Shown piece after piece: positions 21,980-30,638 of a DNA stretch of 36,902 nt. The translations under genes were made by a program, and so were the position numbers. The stretch is from positions 1-36,902 of the forward strand of contig CACNQT010000003.1 of NCBI GenBank assembly GCA_902622705.1. Direction: 5' to 3'. Positions within the stretch are counted from its first letter, which is position 1. Each line of letters opens with the position of its first letter. Below the pieces are notes generated by a model. The model saw only the letters and a list, made by a program, of their open reading frames with translations, searched no databases and had not been told where the DNA came from. This DNA comes from an uncultured Prochlorococcus sp. Its GTDB lineage: Bacteria; Cyanobacteriota; Cyanobacteriia; PCC-6307; Cyanobiaceae.

Positions 21980-23236
21980 AAAATTATTTTTTAAAAGTTG
22001 TGCCCATAATAAATTTCCTTTTTGACAAAAATCAATTTCAGAAGGTATTTCTATTAATAAATCTGAATTAGATATTGAACTAATCTTTGATGAGGATTGT
22101 TCTTCAGAAATATCTGCAATTAATTCACCTTCTTCATTAACGATAAGTTTTCCTCTAAGCAATTCAGGTCTCCCTTTTCTTCTTTTCAAATCAGAATTCA
22201 GCTTAACCTTAATCCTAAGAGGGAATTCAATATTAGTAATTCCTTCAAGTTTCTGAAGTGCGGGCCAAACAAGTTGGATAAAAGTAATAGCTGCTGAAAC
22301 GGGATTCCCAGGTAATCCAAAATAAGGAATTTTTTTGTTTATCAATCCAAAAGCAAAGGGTTTTCCTGGCTTTAAAAATAGTTTCCAAAATTTAATCTCT
22401 CCTAACTCGTTAACAATATCTTTTAAAAAATCTTTTTTACCCACTGATATCCCACCAACTGAAATAACCACATCATTAAATTCAGAAATATTTCTAAGAG
22501 AATTTTTAATATTTTGATAATTATCTTTTTCTATATGAATTTCATTAATTTTAAATCCAAGATTTTTTGCAATTGATTTTATCAAAATACTATTACTTTC
22601 CCATATTTCTCCTTTCTTTCTTGCAGTCCCTGATTTGATAAGTTCATCGCCAGTAATTAGTAAACCTAATTTAGAAATTTTACTAACTTTTATAGTTTTT
22701 ATCCCACAACTTGCTAATTTACTTAAAATCCCAGGTGTAATCTTTACCCCCTTCTTAATTAATATTTCACCTTTAAATACTTGATCATTTTTTTCTCTAA
22801 TCCAAGAGTTATTAGATGATGTTTCTTTTTTAATAATATACTCATTACCATTTAAAAATTCTAAAGAAACTTGTTCTTGAGGTATCACAGAAAAACAATT
22901 ATCTGGAACAAATGAACCTGTGCTAATAGTTACAGCTTCACCTTTTTTAAGAAGATCATTAAATGGCTTTCCGGGAAAAGACTCTCCTACAATTTTCCAT
23001 TTATTCCCTTTAATTGATTCTCCTAACGCATATCCATCCATAACTGATGATCTATAACCTGGCATATCTTCCTCAGATAAGATTTCCTCCATAGAAACTT
23101 TTCCAAGTGCTTCGTCTAAATTGATCTCTTCCTTATGTAAAATTTCATTATTCACTATTAAAGTATCCATCTCTTCCAAGATTTTTTTAATAGCATCGTT
23201 TAAATAAAGACCCTGATTATTGATATCAATTCCCAT
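21974..23236 (-). CDS. moeA: Molybdopterin molybdotransferase MoeA
   Basis: MoeA inserts molybdate into adenylylated molybdopterin. Its domains appear in order: EDMPGYRSSVMDGYAL near residue 60, the GTGSF-like STGSFVPDN, ITPGILSKLASCGI, LLITGDELIKSG, and VVISVGGISVGKKDFL with KPGKPFAFG and YFGLPGNPVSA. The C-terminal domain (LKRRKGRPELLRG) is present. 420 residues, full length. It follows moaC after 12 bases, as one operon. Confidence 0.94.
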   Translation of the reverse strand: MGIDINNQGLYLNDAIKKILEEMDTLIVNNEILHKEEINLDEALGKVSMEEILSEEDMPGYRSSVMDGYALGESIKGNKWKIVGESFPGKPFNDLLKKGEAVTISTGSFVPDNCFSVIPQEQVSLEFLNGNEYIIKKETSSNNSWIREKNDQVFKGEILIKKGVKITPGILSKLASCGIKTIKVSKISKLGLLITGDELIKSGTARKKGEIWESNSILIKSIAKNLGFKINEIHIEKDNYQNIKNSLRNISEFNDVVISVGGISVGKKDFLKDIVNELGEIKFWKLFLKPGKPFAFGLINKKIPYFGLPGNPVSAAITFIQLVWPALQKLEGITNIEFPLRIKVKLNSDLKRRKGRPELLRGKLIVNEEGELIADISEEQSSSKISSISNSDLLIEIPSEIDFCQKGNLLWAQLLKNNFL

Positions 23237-23248
23237 TATTGTGAGTAC

Positions 23249-23734
23249 TTAACTTCTTTTTAATATTCCATTTTTACCACCTTTTTTTTCTAAAAGGCGA
23301 ATATTATCAATAGTTATAAAAGGATCTAAAGCTTTGAGCATGTCATATAGAGTAAGAAGACCAATTGAAACTGATGTAAGAGCCTCCATCTCAACGCCTG
23401 TTTTAGAATGAGATTTGCAAAAAGCAATAATTTTAATTGCTTTCATTGATTCACAAATTTCAAAATCAATTGTGATTTTATTCAATGATAAATTATGACA
23501 GAGAGGGATAAGTTCTGAGGTTTTTTTTGCACCATTTATTGCAGAAAATCTAGCCGCTGCAAAAATATCACCTTTTTTAATTTTTTCATTTTTTATTTTT
23601 TCTAATATTTCTTTGTTTAAATTAATATATCCTTCTGCTAAAGCCTCTCTTTTAGTTTCTACTTTATCTGAAATATCAACTATGTTCATTTCTCCCCTTT
23701 CATTAATATGAGTTAAAGATTTATCCATTTCCAT
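23249..23734 (-). CDS. moaC: Cyclic pyranopterin monophosphate synthase MoaC
   Basis: MoaC converts the MoaA product to precursor Z (cPMP). Family segments: LTHINERGEMNIVDISDK, TSELIPLCHNLSLNKI, and GVEMEALTSVSIGLLTLYDM with DPFITIDNIRLLEKKGGK near the end. 161 residues. Start is ATG 23734 (or Met3, 23728). It is first in the moaC-moeA operon and divergent from narM across about 100 bases, where no GTA-N8-TAC NtcA box was found. Confidence 0.94.
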   Translation of the reverse strand: MEMDKSLTHINERGEMNIVDISDKVETKREALAEGYINLNKEILEKIKNEKIKKGDIFAAARFSAINGAKKTSELIPLCHNLSLNKITIDFEICESMKAIKIIAFCKSHSKTGVEMEALTSVSIGLLTLYDMLKALDPFITIDNIRLLEKKGGKNGILKRS

Positions 23735-23835
23735 TTAGCAATTTATTCAATAATACAAAAAATAAAATTTTTAATAAAGCTAATATCAATTTTTTATACT
23801 TAGCATTAATTTATTAATAAAATATCAATTTAGTT

Positions 23836-24297
23836 TTGGTTAACAATCAATCAAATCATTATTTTAATTTCGAGGATGATTTTATTAAAGACTTAAGATG
23901 CATTCCTTTATGTGTAAGAAGGAAACTTGATTTGATTGGAATAAAATTAAAACTTACTCATTGGCAAGATTTTAATTTAATTGAAAAAAATAAGTTAGTA
24001 GATTGGCCAGATTCAAAAAACGATCTCATTGATTTAAAAACTTTTTTAAAAGAAATTACATCTAATTCAAAATATGGAGAAGCAAAAGAAATAGAAATTT
24101 CAATTAATCAACCTTGGCAAAATAAAAATAAAGTTCCTGACCAAGTTTTAAAATCTGCACTAGCAAGGGGAATTAATATTTCAGTTGAAAAATGGAGAAA
24201 TTTAAGCGAATTAGATAGATTTGCTTTTTGCAAATTAGTTAGACCAAGTCATGAACACAACAATTTGGATAGAGCATTTGATGAGATTCTGAAATAA
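23836..24297 (+). CDS. narM: NarM-like protein required for nitrate reductase activity
   Basis: NarM is a small protein with no known catalytic motif that Synechococcus elongatus needs for active nitrate reductase. This 153-residue frame sits just before narB in convergent orientation, which is the usual neighbourhood in marine picocyanobacteria. It is soluble and Trp-containing (LKLTHWQDFN, INQPWQNKNKVPDQ, VEKWRNLSELDRFAFCKLVR). The Cys/Asp pattern shows no ligand set. Start is TTG 23836; no ATG gives a full-length product. Identity rests mainly on context and size. Confidence 0.7.
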   Translation: MVNNQSNHYFNFEDDFIKDLRCIPLCVRRKLDLIGIKLKLTHWQDFNLIEKNKLVDWPDSKNDLIDLKTFLKEITSNSKYGEAKEIEISINQPWQNKNKVPDQVLKSALARGINISVEKWRNLSELDRFAFCKLVRPSHEHNNLDRAFDEILK

Positions 24298-24306
24298 GAT
24301 TATTGC

Positions 24307-26418
24307 CTAGTTTGGAACAATTATTACTGAGCATGCTTTTAATTCCGGTTGTTTTGATATCGGGCATGACTTTTCATGCATCAAAGAGTTTACTTCACAC
24401 ATATTTTTTTGACTAAAACCCCAATGCATTGGTAAAAAAACTGTACCTACTTTAATTTTGTCAGTAATCTGAACTTTTGCTTGAACTTCCCCTCTTTTGG
24501 ATTTAATTCTTACTATTTCATCATTTTTGATTTTTAAAAATAAAGCATCTTTAGAATTAATTTCCAATAACGGTTCTGGATTCTTTTTTGTAAGTTTTTG
24601 AACTTTAGAAGTTCTTGTCATTGTATGCCATTGACTTAGATATCTTCCAATTGTCAAAATTAGTGGGTACTCATCTGAAGGTGGTTCAGCCAACCCAATT
24701 GGATCATCAATACAAAAATTTGCTTTGCCAGTCTCAGTTGGGAAATAACCATCTTCGTATAATCTTTTTGAAGATGTACTAGGTACGCTGCCTTTAGGAT
24801 AAGGCCATTGTTGAGGACCATGATTTTTTAATAATTGATATGATAATCCACTCATATCACATAATCTTTTTGTAGTAGTTTTTAAAAATTCATCATAAAC
24901 TTCCGATGAAGATTCATATTCAAATTGTTTTAAATAGCCTATCTTCTGTCCTAATTCAGCAAATATTTGCCAATCTGGTTTTGAATTTTTATTCGATTCT
25001 CTGAAAGATGGGCAAAGGGTTACTCTTCTTTCTGAATTTGTCATAACACCATCTTTTTCGCTCCATTGAGCTGCGGGCAATACTAGATGAGCATATTTAA
25101 TTGATTCACTTTGTTCATAAGATTCGTTGAGGATAATTAAAGGACATTTTAAAAGTGCTTTTTTTACAAAGTTTAAATTAGGCATGCTCACCAAAGGGTT
25201 TGTAGCTGCAATCCACCAAATTTTTACAGATCCTTTTTTTATAGCTTCTATTTGTTCAAATGCAGATAGACCCTGTTTTGCAGATATCTTTCCCTCAGGG
25301 AACCCCCATATTTTTTCAATTTCATTCCTATCTATTTTATTTTTTACAAACCTATATCCTGGAAGAAGGTGCGATAGTCCACCAGCTTCTCTCCCACCCA
25401 TAGCGTTTGGTTGGCCAGTTAAGGAAAAAGGACCAGAACCTTCTTTGCCTATTTGGCCGGTCATTAAATGAAGATTTATTAGCCCATTTACTGCTGCTGT
25501 ACCCTCTTGCCTTTGATTCAAACCCATTGACCAAAGACTTAAGACATTTTTGCTTTCTCCCCATAATTTTGCAATATCAATAATTGTTTTCTCGGATATA
25601 TTGCAAATTTCACTTATTTTTTTTAAATCCCATTTTTGTATATGTTTTACAAAATGAAAATAGCTTTCGGTCGACTTATCAATGAAATTTTGATCAGTTA
25701 ATTGATTCTTATAAAGATAATTTGCAATCCCAATTAATAAAAATAGATCTGTTCCAGAAGAAATTTGTAAGTAAAAATCTGCTATGGATGAAGTTTCAGT
25801 TTCTCTTGGATCAATTACTATTACTTTTAAATTATCATTTGCGTTTCTTTTACGTTTTTTAATTCGATCAAAAAGAACGGGATGACATTCTGCAGTATTT
25901 GTCCCTATTAATAAAATTAAAGAGCAATGATCAATATCTTCATAACAACAAGGTGGTCCATCAGAGCCAAAACTTCTGTTATATCCAGCTACTGCTGAGC
26001 TCATACATAGTCTTGAATTAGCATCAAAATTATTTGTGCCTATTGCTCCCTTGAGAAGCTTTTGGGCTACGTAATAATCTTCAGTATGAAATTGACCTGA
26101 GCCATACATAGCTATTGAATCAGGTCCATAATTTTTTATAGAACTCAAAATATTCTCTTTCAGAATTTCGTATGATTCGTCCCAGGAAATCTCTTTAAAT
26201 TCTTCATTTAAATTTTTCCTATAAAGTGGTTCTTTTAATCTCCCGTCTTTTAAAGTCTCACATACTGTTGCTCCTTTTACGCATAATTTACCTTGAGTTG
26301 AAGGACTATCCCTATCTCCACTTACTAACCATTTATCATCAGAAACCGAACTTTTAGGCTTCATTTTTAAACCACAGCCAACACCGCAATATGGGCATTG
26401 ACTTTTAGTAAAATTCAT
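24307..26418 (-). CDS. narB: Assimilatory ferredoxin-nitrate reductase
   Basis: NarB reduces nitrate to nitrite with reduced ferredoxin and holds Mo-bisMGD plus a [4Fe-4S] cluster. The cluster Cys are C8, C11, C15 and C46 (CPYCGVGCGL, GKLCVKG), with the electron-transfer Lys in that last motif. The Mo-ligand Cys is C138 in ANSRLCMSSAV. Other blocks: SLWSMGLNQRQEGTAAVNGL, HLMTGQIGKEGSGPFSLTG, QPNAMGGREAGGL, LPAAQWSEKDGVMTNSERRV, and the C-terminal molydopterin-binding TGKANF and GRYLSQWHTMTRT. 703 residues. It is the second gene after nrtP (35-base gap). Confidence 0.96.
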   Translation of the reverse strand: MNFTKSQCPYCGVGCGLKMKPKSSVSDDKWLVSGDRDSPSTQGKLCVKGATVCETLKDGRLKEPLYRKNLNEEFKEISWDESYEILKENILSSIKNYGPDSIAMYGSGQFHTEDYYVAQKLLKGAIGTNNFDANSRLCMSSAVAGYNRSFGSDGPPCCYEDIDHCSLILLIGTNTAECHPVLFDRIKKRKRNANDNLKVIVIDPRETETSSIADFYLQISSGTDLFLLIGIANYLYKNQLTDQNFIDKSTESYFHFVKHIQKWDLKKISEICNISEKTIIDIAKLWGESKNVLSLWSMGLNQRQEGTAAVNGLINLHLMTGQIGKEGSGPFSLTGQPNAMGGREAGGLSHLLPGYRFVKNKIDRNEIEKIWGFPEGKISAKQGLSAFEQIEAIKKGSVKIWWIAATNPLVSMPNLNFVKKALLKCPLIILNESYEQSESIKYAHLVLPAAQWSEKDGVMTNSERRVTLCPSFRESNKNSKPDWQIFAELGQKIGYLKQFEYESSSEVYDEFLKTTTKRLCDMSGLSYQLLKNHGPQQWPYPKGSVPSTSSKRLYEDGYFPTETGKANFCIDDPIGLAEPPSDEYPLILTIGRYLSQWHTMTRTSKVQKLTKKNPEPLLEINSKDALFLKIKNDEIVRIKSKRGEVQAKVQITDKIKVGTVFLPMHWGFSQKNMCEVNSLMHEKSCPISKQPELKACSVIIVPN

Positions 26419-26453
26419 AAAATTTCTTTTATAAATATCTAAATAGTTTTTGG

Positions 26454-28007
26454 TTAAACGTAATTTTCAGCTTTTTCCCCTTCATAAGCATCAGCGAATG
26501 ATCCTTGAGGTTCCTTTAAAAAGAAATAACAGAAAAATCCAACTATTAATCCTGCTATACCTAAAACTTGGAAGAAGGCACTATTTGAAGCAGCAATTAT
26601 TTCTGGAGAAGGATCTTTACCTCCACCCATCCATAAAGGTAAAAGGCTATAAATATTTAGATAAGTTACCGCACCAACATTTCCATAAGCCCCAACCAAT
26701 CCAGCTATTTGTCCTGTAACTCTTTTTTTAACTAAGGGAACTAAAGCAAAAGTTGAACCTTCTCCTGATTGAACAAAAAATGAACAAAGCATCGTTAAAA
26801 ATACAGCCATAAGAATTCCTGCTGATCCTGTAAAGGTTCCAGGTTTTATTAAAGACATCAATAGATATCCAAACCCTAATCCCATAGTTAGGAATCCCAT
26901 TGTATTTTTTCTATTGCCTGTTCTGTCAGATATCAATCCTCCGGCAGGTCTAGCTATTAAATTCACAAATGCATAACATGATGCAAGAATTCCGGCTACA
27001 GCTTTAGGTAAATCAAATGTAAATTCAAAGAAACTAGGAAGCATTGAAACTACTGCCAATTCTGATCCAAAATTTACGATGTAAGTTAATTCCAAGATCG
27101 CTACTTGTTTGAATTCATATCTGTCTTCTTTTGGGTAAATTTTAGTTCCATTTAATAATTCAATATTCGTTCTTATAATTCCCCAAGTTTGGAAAATAAA
27201 CCAAGCTAAAACTGCGATTAAGGCTATTGGATAGGTAGATGAAGTAAGGAAACCTACTTTTTGAAGTCTCCAACATAGGACTGAAAGAATTGCTGCGAAT
27301 GGGACATTCATTCCAATTAAACCCCAGAAATCTCTTATGCTCGTTACTTCTAAACCAGCTGTTTTTGCAGGCCTTTGATAAGGTTTTCCTGGAGGTGTAT
27401 CAGTCACACTAAAGAAATAAATAATTCCATAAACGAAAGAAATAATTCCTGTAAGAGCAATAGCTCCCCTCCAATTAAGTACAGCTCCAGTAGGTAACTC
27501 AAACCCTCCTGAAAAAGACAAGAATCCAGCTACGGCAACAAGAGAAAGAGCAGAAAAAGCAGATCCAAAATTTCCCCATCCTCCATATATTCCCTCAGCC
27601 AAACCAATTTCTTTCGGAGGGAACCACTCAGAGACCATTCTTATTCCGATAACAAAACCTGCTCCTACTATTGATAAAAGCAATCTCGCAATAACAAGTT
27701 GATTGAAGTCTTGAGCACTTGCAAATAATAAACATGGCACTACAGAAAATATTAAAATTGTTGAGTAAGTTTTTCTTGGGCCGAATTTATCCAATAACAT
27801 TCCAATCAAAACTCTTGCAGGGATAGTCAAAGCGACATTACATATTGCTACTGTTCTAATTTGAGCAACAGATAAACCTAAATCGGCTTTAACAGTAGTT
27901 GCAAGAGGTGCAAGGTTAAACCAAACAACAAAAGTAAGGAAAAAGGCAAACCAGGTGAGGTGAAGAGTTCTATATCTGCCATTTAAAGACCAAACGTCAC
28001 TTAACAT
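26454..28007 (-). CDS. nrtP: Nitrate/nitrite MFS permease of the NNP family (nrtP/napA)
   Basis: This inner-membrane 12-helix transporter imports nitrate and nitrite. In marine picocyanobacteria the gene is called napA or nrtP. The first NNP signature is in GAGFVIGIRMVSEWFPPKEI with GGWGNFGSA, and the second in FALVPLVKKRVTGQIAGLVG with AYGNVGA. The conserved arginine of TM2 is in IPARVLIGMLLDKFGPRKT. 517 residues, complete. The leader carries a perfect NtcA box. It heads the nrtP-narB operon, so uptake and reduction are expressed together. Confidence 0.95.
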   Translation of the reverse strand: MLSDVWSLNGRYRTLHLTWFAFFLTFVVWFNLAPLATTVKADLGLSVAQIRTVAICNVALTIPARVLIGMLLDKFGPRKTYSTILIFSVVPCLLFASAQDFNQLVIARLLLSIVGAGFVIGIRMVSEWFPPKEIGLAEGIYGGWGNFGSAFSALSLVAVAGFLSFSGGFELPTGAVLNWRGAIALTGIISFVYGIIYFFSVTDTPPGKPYQRPAKTAGLEVTSIRDFWGLIGMNVPFAAILSVLCWRLQKVGFLTSSTYPIALIAVLAWFIFQTWGIIRTNIELLNGTKIYPKEDRYEFKQVAILELTYIVNFGSELAVVSMLPSFFEFTFDLPKAVAGILASCYAFVNLIARPAGGLISDRTGNRKNTMGFLTMGLGFGYLLMSLIKPGTFTGSAGILMAVFLTMLCSFFVQSGEGSTFALVPLVKKRVTGQIAGLVGAYGNVGAVTYLNIYSLLPLWMGGGKDPSPEIIAASNSAFFQVLGIAGLIVGFFCYFFLKEPQGSFADAYEGEKAENYV

Positions 28008-28063
28008 GAAAATTTTTCTAGATTAATTTTAAGCAATTTATATTTTCATCAATCCATTCATTT

Positions 28064-28077
28064 GTATTATTTAATAC
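28064..28077 (-). promoter_or_regulatory. Perfect NtcA box GTA-N8-TAC for nrtP-narB
   Basis: GTATTATTTAATAC fits the NtcA consensus GTA-N8-TAC exactly and is nearly palindromic. On the minus strand a TAAATT (TANNNT) -10 box starts at 28040, with 23 bases between. This is the canonical class II NtcA-activated promoter arrangement. It lies 57 bases before the nrtP ATG. Confidence 0.85.
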
Positions 28078-28177
28078 GAAAACTATTTTTTAAGAAATGC
28101 AACTTTTTTAAAAGGCTAGAATTAATAGTCAGCACTAATAAAATCAAAATTGAGGAAAATTAGCAATCTGATTATTG

Positions 28178-28191
28178 GTATTATCCGATAC
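28178..28191 (+). promoter_or_regulatory. Second perfect NtcA box GTA-N8-TAC near mobA
   Basis: GTATTATCCGATAC is a second exact match, 33 bases before the mobA ATG. The only TANNNT downstream (TAAGTT, 28219) has a 27-base gap and lies next to the ATG, so the usual class II spacing is missing. It may help mobA-moaA or bind a second NtcA dimer for the divergent region. Confidence 0.65.
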
Positions 28192-28224
28192 ATAAAGTAC
28201 TCGTGGGAAAATATTGCCTAAGTT

Positions 28225-28830
28225 ATGGAAATAAAACTTAAAAAATTTAAAGCATTCATTTTGGCTGGTGGCAAGAGTTCAAGGATGGGATCTGATAAAG
28301 CACTAATTAAACATCATGAAGGAGGAAATTGGCTGACTCATAAAATAAAAATATTAAATAACCTTAATTTAGAGACTTTTGTAATAACAAATTATACTTC
28401 TCATTTAAAGGAAGTTGATAAAAGCAATAATGTTGAGTTTATTTCAGATGCCCAACCCTTTGATGGACCATTAACTTGCATAGAACAAATTTTTTCATCT
28501 TTTAAAAAAACTACTAAAAATATCCTAATTGTCCCAGTCGATATGCCTAATTTGAATACAAAATTAATTTATTCACTTTTTAAATCATGGGAAGAAAATC
28601 AAAATTTTGCGTTAATATCCCATGATGGAATTTTTACACAACCATTATTTGGAATTTATCCCATCAATGAAGAAAATCATTTTAAATTAAAAAAAAAGTT
28701 ATCCTCTGGGAAGAAAAATTTTCTCGGATGGGTTGATCAAATTCCCCATAAATATTTCTATGCAAAAAATGGAGATTTAATTAATATAAATTCCAAGAGA
28801 GAATTCTTAAATATGAATAATGGGATTTAA
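28225..28830 (+). CDS. mobA: Molybdenum cofactor guanylyltransferase MobA
   Basis: MobA attaches GMP to Mo-molybdopterin, making the MGD form that NarB needs. The nucleotide-binding motif is at residues 12-21 (ILAGGKSSRMG), followed by DKALI, then the FISDAQPFDGPL and IVPVDMPNLN segments, where Asp coordinates Mg. 201 residues, usual length. It overlaps moaA by 11 bases. It is divergent from nrtP and shares the NtcA-box region with it. Confidence 0.93.
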   Translation: MEIKLKKFKAFILAGGKSSRMGSDKALIKHHEGGNWLTHKIKILNNLNLETFVITNYTSHLKEVDKSNNVEFISDAQPFDGPLTCIEQIFSSFKKTTKNILIVPVDMPNLNTKLIYSLFKSWEENQNFALISHDGIFTQPLFGIYPINEENHFKLKKKLSSGKKNFLGWVDQIPHKYFYAKNGDLININSKREFLNMNNGI

Positions 28831-29881
28831 GCAATTGGAGGATAATAGAAAAAGAAAGTTAAAAGTTTTAAGGTTATCTCTTAAACAAAATTGCAATTTT
28901 TCGTGTATTTACTGTAAGCCTGAGAACTATAGTTTGGATGTTTTAAATATTGAACAATTTAAAAAGTTAATTTTAGTCAGTTGCCGATTAGGGGTAAATT
29001 CTTTAAGAATCACTGGAGGAGAACCTTTATTGAGTTCTCAATTAGATGAACTTCTTTATGAAATTAAATCGCAAAGATTAGAAGAATCAAATCCAGTAGC
29101 TAATTTACAGGATATTTCTCTAACCACAAATGGATATTTGCTCTCTAAGAAAAAAGCTAATGAGCTTTTTAAAAATGGTTTAGACCGCATAACAGTAAGT
29201 TTAGATGCGATTGATCCTGATATTTTTTCAAACATGATTGGAGAGGAAAATAAAATTATTGGCAAAGAAAAATTATTTACTGTCCTTGAAGGAATAGATC
29301 ATGCAATTAATGCTGGATTTAATCCAAAGGCGGGGAAATTAAAAATAAATGCAGTTATAAAAAAAGAGATTAATGACAATCAAATTTTTGAATTAGTTGA
29401 TTTTGCAAAAAAAAGGTCTATAGAAATTCGTTTCATTGAGTATATGGACGTAGGGATATCTAATAATTGGCAGCCATCAGATGTTTTTTTCTCTGAAAGA
29501 ATTATTAGGCTACTAAAGAAGAAACATCGATTAAAAGACTACGGAAGAAAGGAGGGACAAACTGCTAATAGATGGTACATGAGTGATTCAAATAGTTTTG
29601 TAAGTACAATCTCTTCAATAAGTAATCCTTTTTGTTCAGACTGTAATAGATTGAGGATAACTAGCGATGGTTATGCTTATACATGTCTTTTTTCTAATGA
29701 AGGTATAAATCTAAACCCATGGTTGTCTCTACCAATTAATCTCCATGAATTGGAAAATAAAATCAAGAGCATTTGGGAAGCTAGAGAAGATAACTATAGT
29801 GAAGATCGATTTAAAGTATTAGAGAAAAAAACTGAAAAAAATCAAAAAATTCATCCATCAATGTCATATCTTGGGGGCTAA
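28820..29881 (+). CDS. moaA: GTP 3',8-cyclase MoaA (radical SAM)
   Basis: MoaA starts the cofactor pathway by rearranging GTP with S-adenosylmethionine chemistry. The radical-SAM cluster is C25-x3-C29-x2-C32 (CNFSCIYC). GGEP-like GGEPLL and LTTNGYLL follow. The C-terminal second [4Fe-4S] site is FCSDCNRLRITSDG...TC. The end is SMSYLGG, the conserved Gly-Gly pair. 353 residues. It overlaps mobA, and the two are the last plus-strand unit of the nitrate block. Confidence 0.95.
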   Translation: MGFKQLEDNRKRKLKVLRLSLKQNCNFSCIYCKPENYSLDVLNIEQFKKLILVSCRLGVNSLRITGGEPLLSSQLDELLYEIKSQRLEESNPVANLQDISLTTNGYLLSKKKANELFKNGLDRITVSLDAIDPDIFSNMIGEENKIIGKEKLFTVLEGIDHAINAGFNPKAGKLKINAVIKKEINDNQIFELVDFAKKRSIEIRFIEYMDVGISNNWQPSDVFFSERIIRLLKKKHRLKDYGRKEGQTANRWYMSDSNSFVSTISSISNPFCSDCNRLRITSDGYAYTCLFSNEGINLNPWLSLPINLHELENKIKSIWEAREDNYSEDRFKVLEKKTEKNQKIHPSMSYLGG

Positions 29882-29956
29882 AAAATTATTTAGTATAAAT
29901 AACAACATCATATATTCTTAATTCGAGGGAAATTAACTTCAAATTTATATTCTTGG

Positions 29957-30097
29957 ATGCGTTTAGCGATCTTACTTGGTTTTATTTTTGGGGTAACTCA
30001 CGGAACTGTTGTTTCCGAAAGTTATTCTGCAAACAATTATGAAAATAATCAATTATTTTTTACTCAAAAAAATTCAAATATATTTTCTTCACTTTAA
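29957..30097 (+). CDS. Short exported protein, 46 aa
   Basis: ATG 29957 to TAA 30095. N-terminal signal-like helix (MRLAILLGFIFGVTHGTVV), then a Ser/Asn-rich tail (SESYSANNYENNQLFF). It lies 75 bases after moaA and is too short for domain recognition. Probably a secreted peptide or a degraded remnant. No family assignment. Confidence 0.5.
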   Translation: MRLAILLGFIFGVTHGTVVSESYSANNYENNQLFFTQKNSNIFSSL

Positions 30098-30174
30098 AGT
30101 TTAATTTCTTTTTTTTTAATAAGTTTTTGTATTGCCATTAACATCTTGTAAATTAAATTATACTTATAGTTAAA

Positions 30175-30258
30175 ATGTAGCGTAGACTACATAAACGTTC
30201 ATCTCGTTTAACGAGCCGCATTAAGATTGAAGCCAAGGAACGGGGACTTCAGTCAAAA
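30175..30258 (+). promoter_or_regulatory. Structured 5' leader with an ATG-TAG minimal frame and open in-frame extension
   Basis: An ATG at 30175 is followed at once by TAG (30178). The bases after it, GTAG-N6-CTAC, can form a hairpin. From CGT 30181 the frame is open for 26 codons and joins the next gene's ATG (30259) without a stop. These codons are more GC-rich than the surroundings and encode a basic sequence (RRLHKRSSRLTSRIKIEAKE...). No start codon exists inside. A -10 such as TATAGT (30165-30170) would place transcription near the ATG-TAG. Confidence 0.4.
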
Positions 30259-30588
30259 ATGAAATTTAGTCACATAACTATTATGTCTAATAACGTATCT
30301 ACCTCAGTAAGTAGTAACAATATTACTGCTTTATTTGCAGGTTTTCTTGGAGCATTTATTGTTGGTTCTCTTGGAGTCCAACTTGTAAGAACCCAAAAGC
30401 CTTCTTTTCAATCTCAACCATTAAAAGTTCAACCAGTTATCGCTCATCAATCAACTTTATGGGCAGCTTTAGGAGAACAAGATACTCCTATTTTTAAAAA
30501 TAAAGTTTCTAATGCAAAAACTACAGGAGTTGTCCCTGTTATAGGTTCTGAAGCAACTCTTTGGGCTCCTCTAGGTTTAGGTAATTAG
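30259..30588 (+). CDS. Hypothetical protein with internal repeat, 109 aa
   Basis: ATG 30259 (or MSNN, 30283) to 30588. One hydrophobic helix (NITALFAGFLGAFIVGSLGV) follows a polar N-terminus. The soluble part holds two copies of a motif V-I-x4-STLWAALG / EATLWAPLG. The gene ends in a strong terminator. It is probably a membrane-anchored protein of picocyanobacteria. Function unknown. The leader is unusual, see 30175. Confidence 0.7.
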   Translation: MKFSHITIMSNNVSTSVSSNNITALFAGFLGAFIVGSLGVQLVRTQKPSFQSQPLKVQPVIAHQSTLWAALGEQDTPIFKNKVSNAKTTGVVPVIGSEATLWAPLGLGN

Positions 30589-30612
30589 TAAATTAGGTCT
30601 TTTAATAAACCG

Positions 30613-30638
30613 AAGGGGGTTTTTAACCCCCTTTTTTT
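30613..30638 (+). terminator. Intrinsic terminator of the 109-aa gene
   Basis: Stem AAGGGGGTT/AACCCCCTT (9 bp) with loop TTT, followed by seven T residues (30632-30638). It lies 25 bases after the gene's stop. Confidence 0.9.

Noticed and set aside
23735-23835. NtcA box between moaC and narM
   Set aside because: No GTA-N8-TAC on either strand in these 101 bases; partial matches only.
25127-25471. A 114-codon plus-strand frame inside narB
   Set aside because: Antisense shadow of a well-supported enzyme gene; no ribosome site or motif.
28064-28077. The nrtP NtcA box also serving mobA
   Set aside because: Toward mobA, no TANNNT lies 22-23 bases away, so the box fits nrtP only; the second box is the better candidate for mobA.
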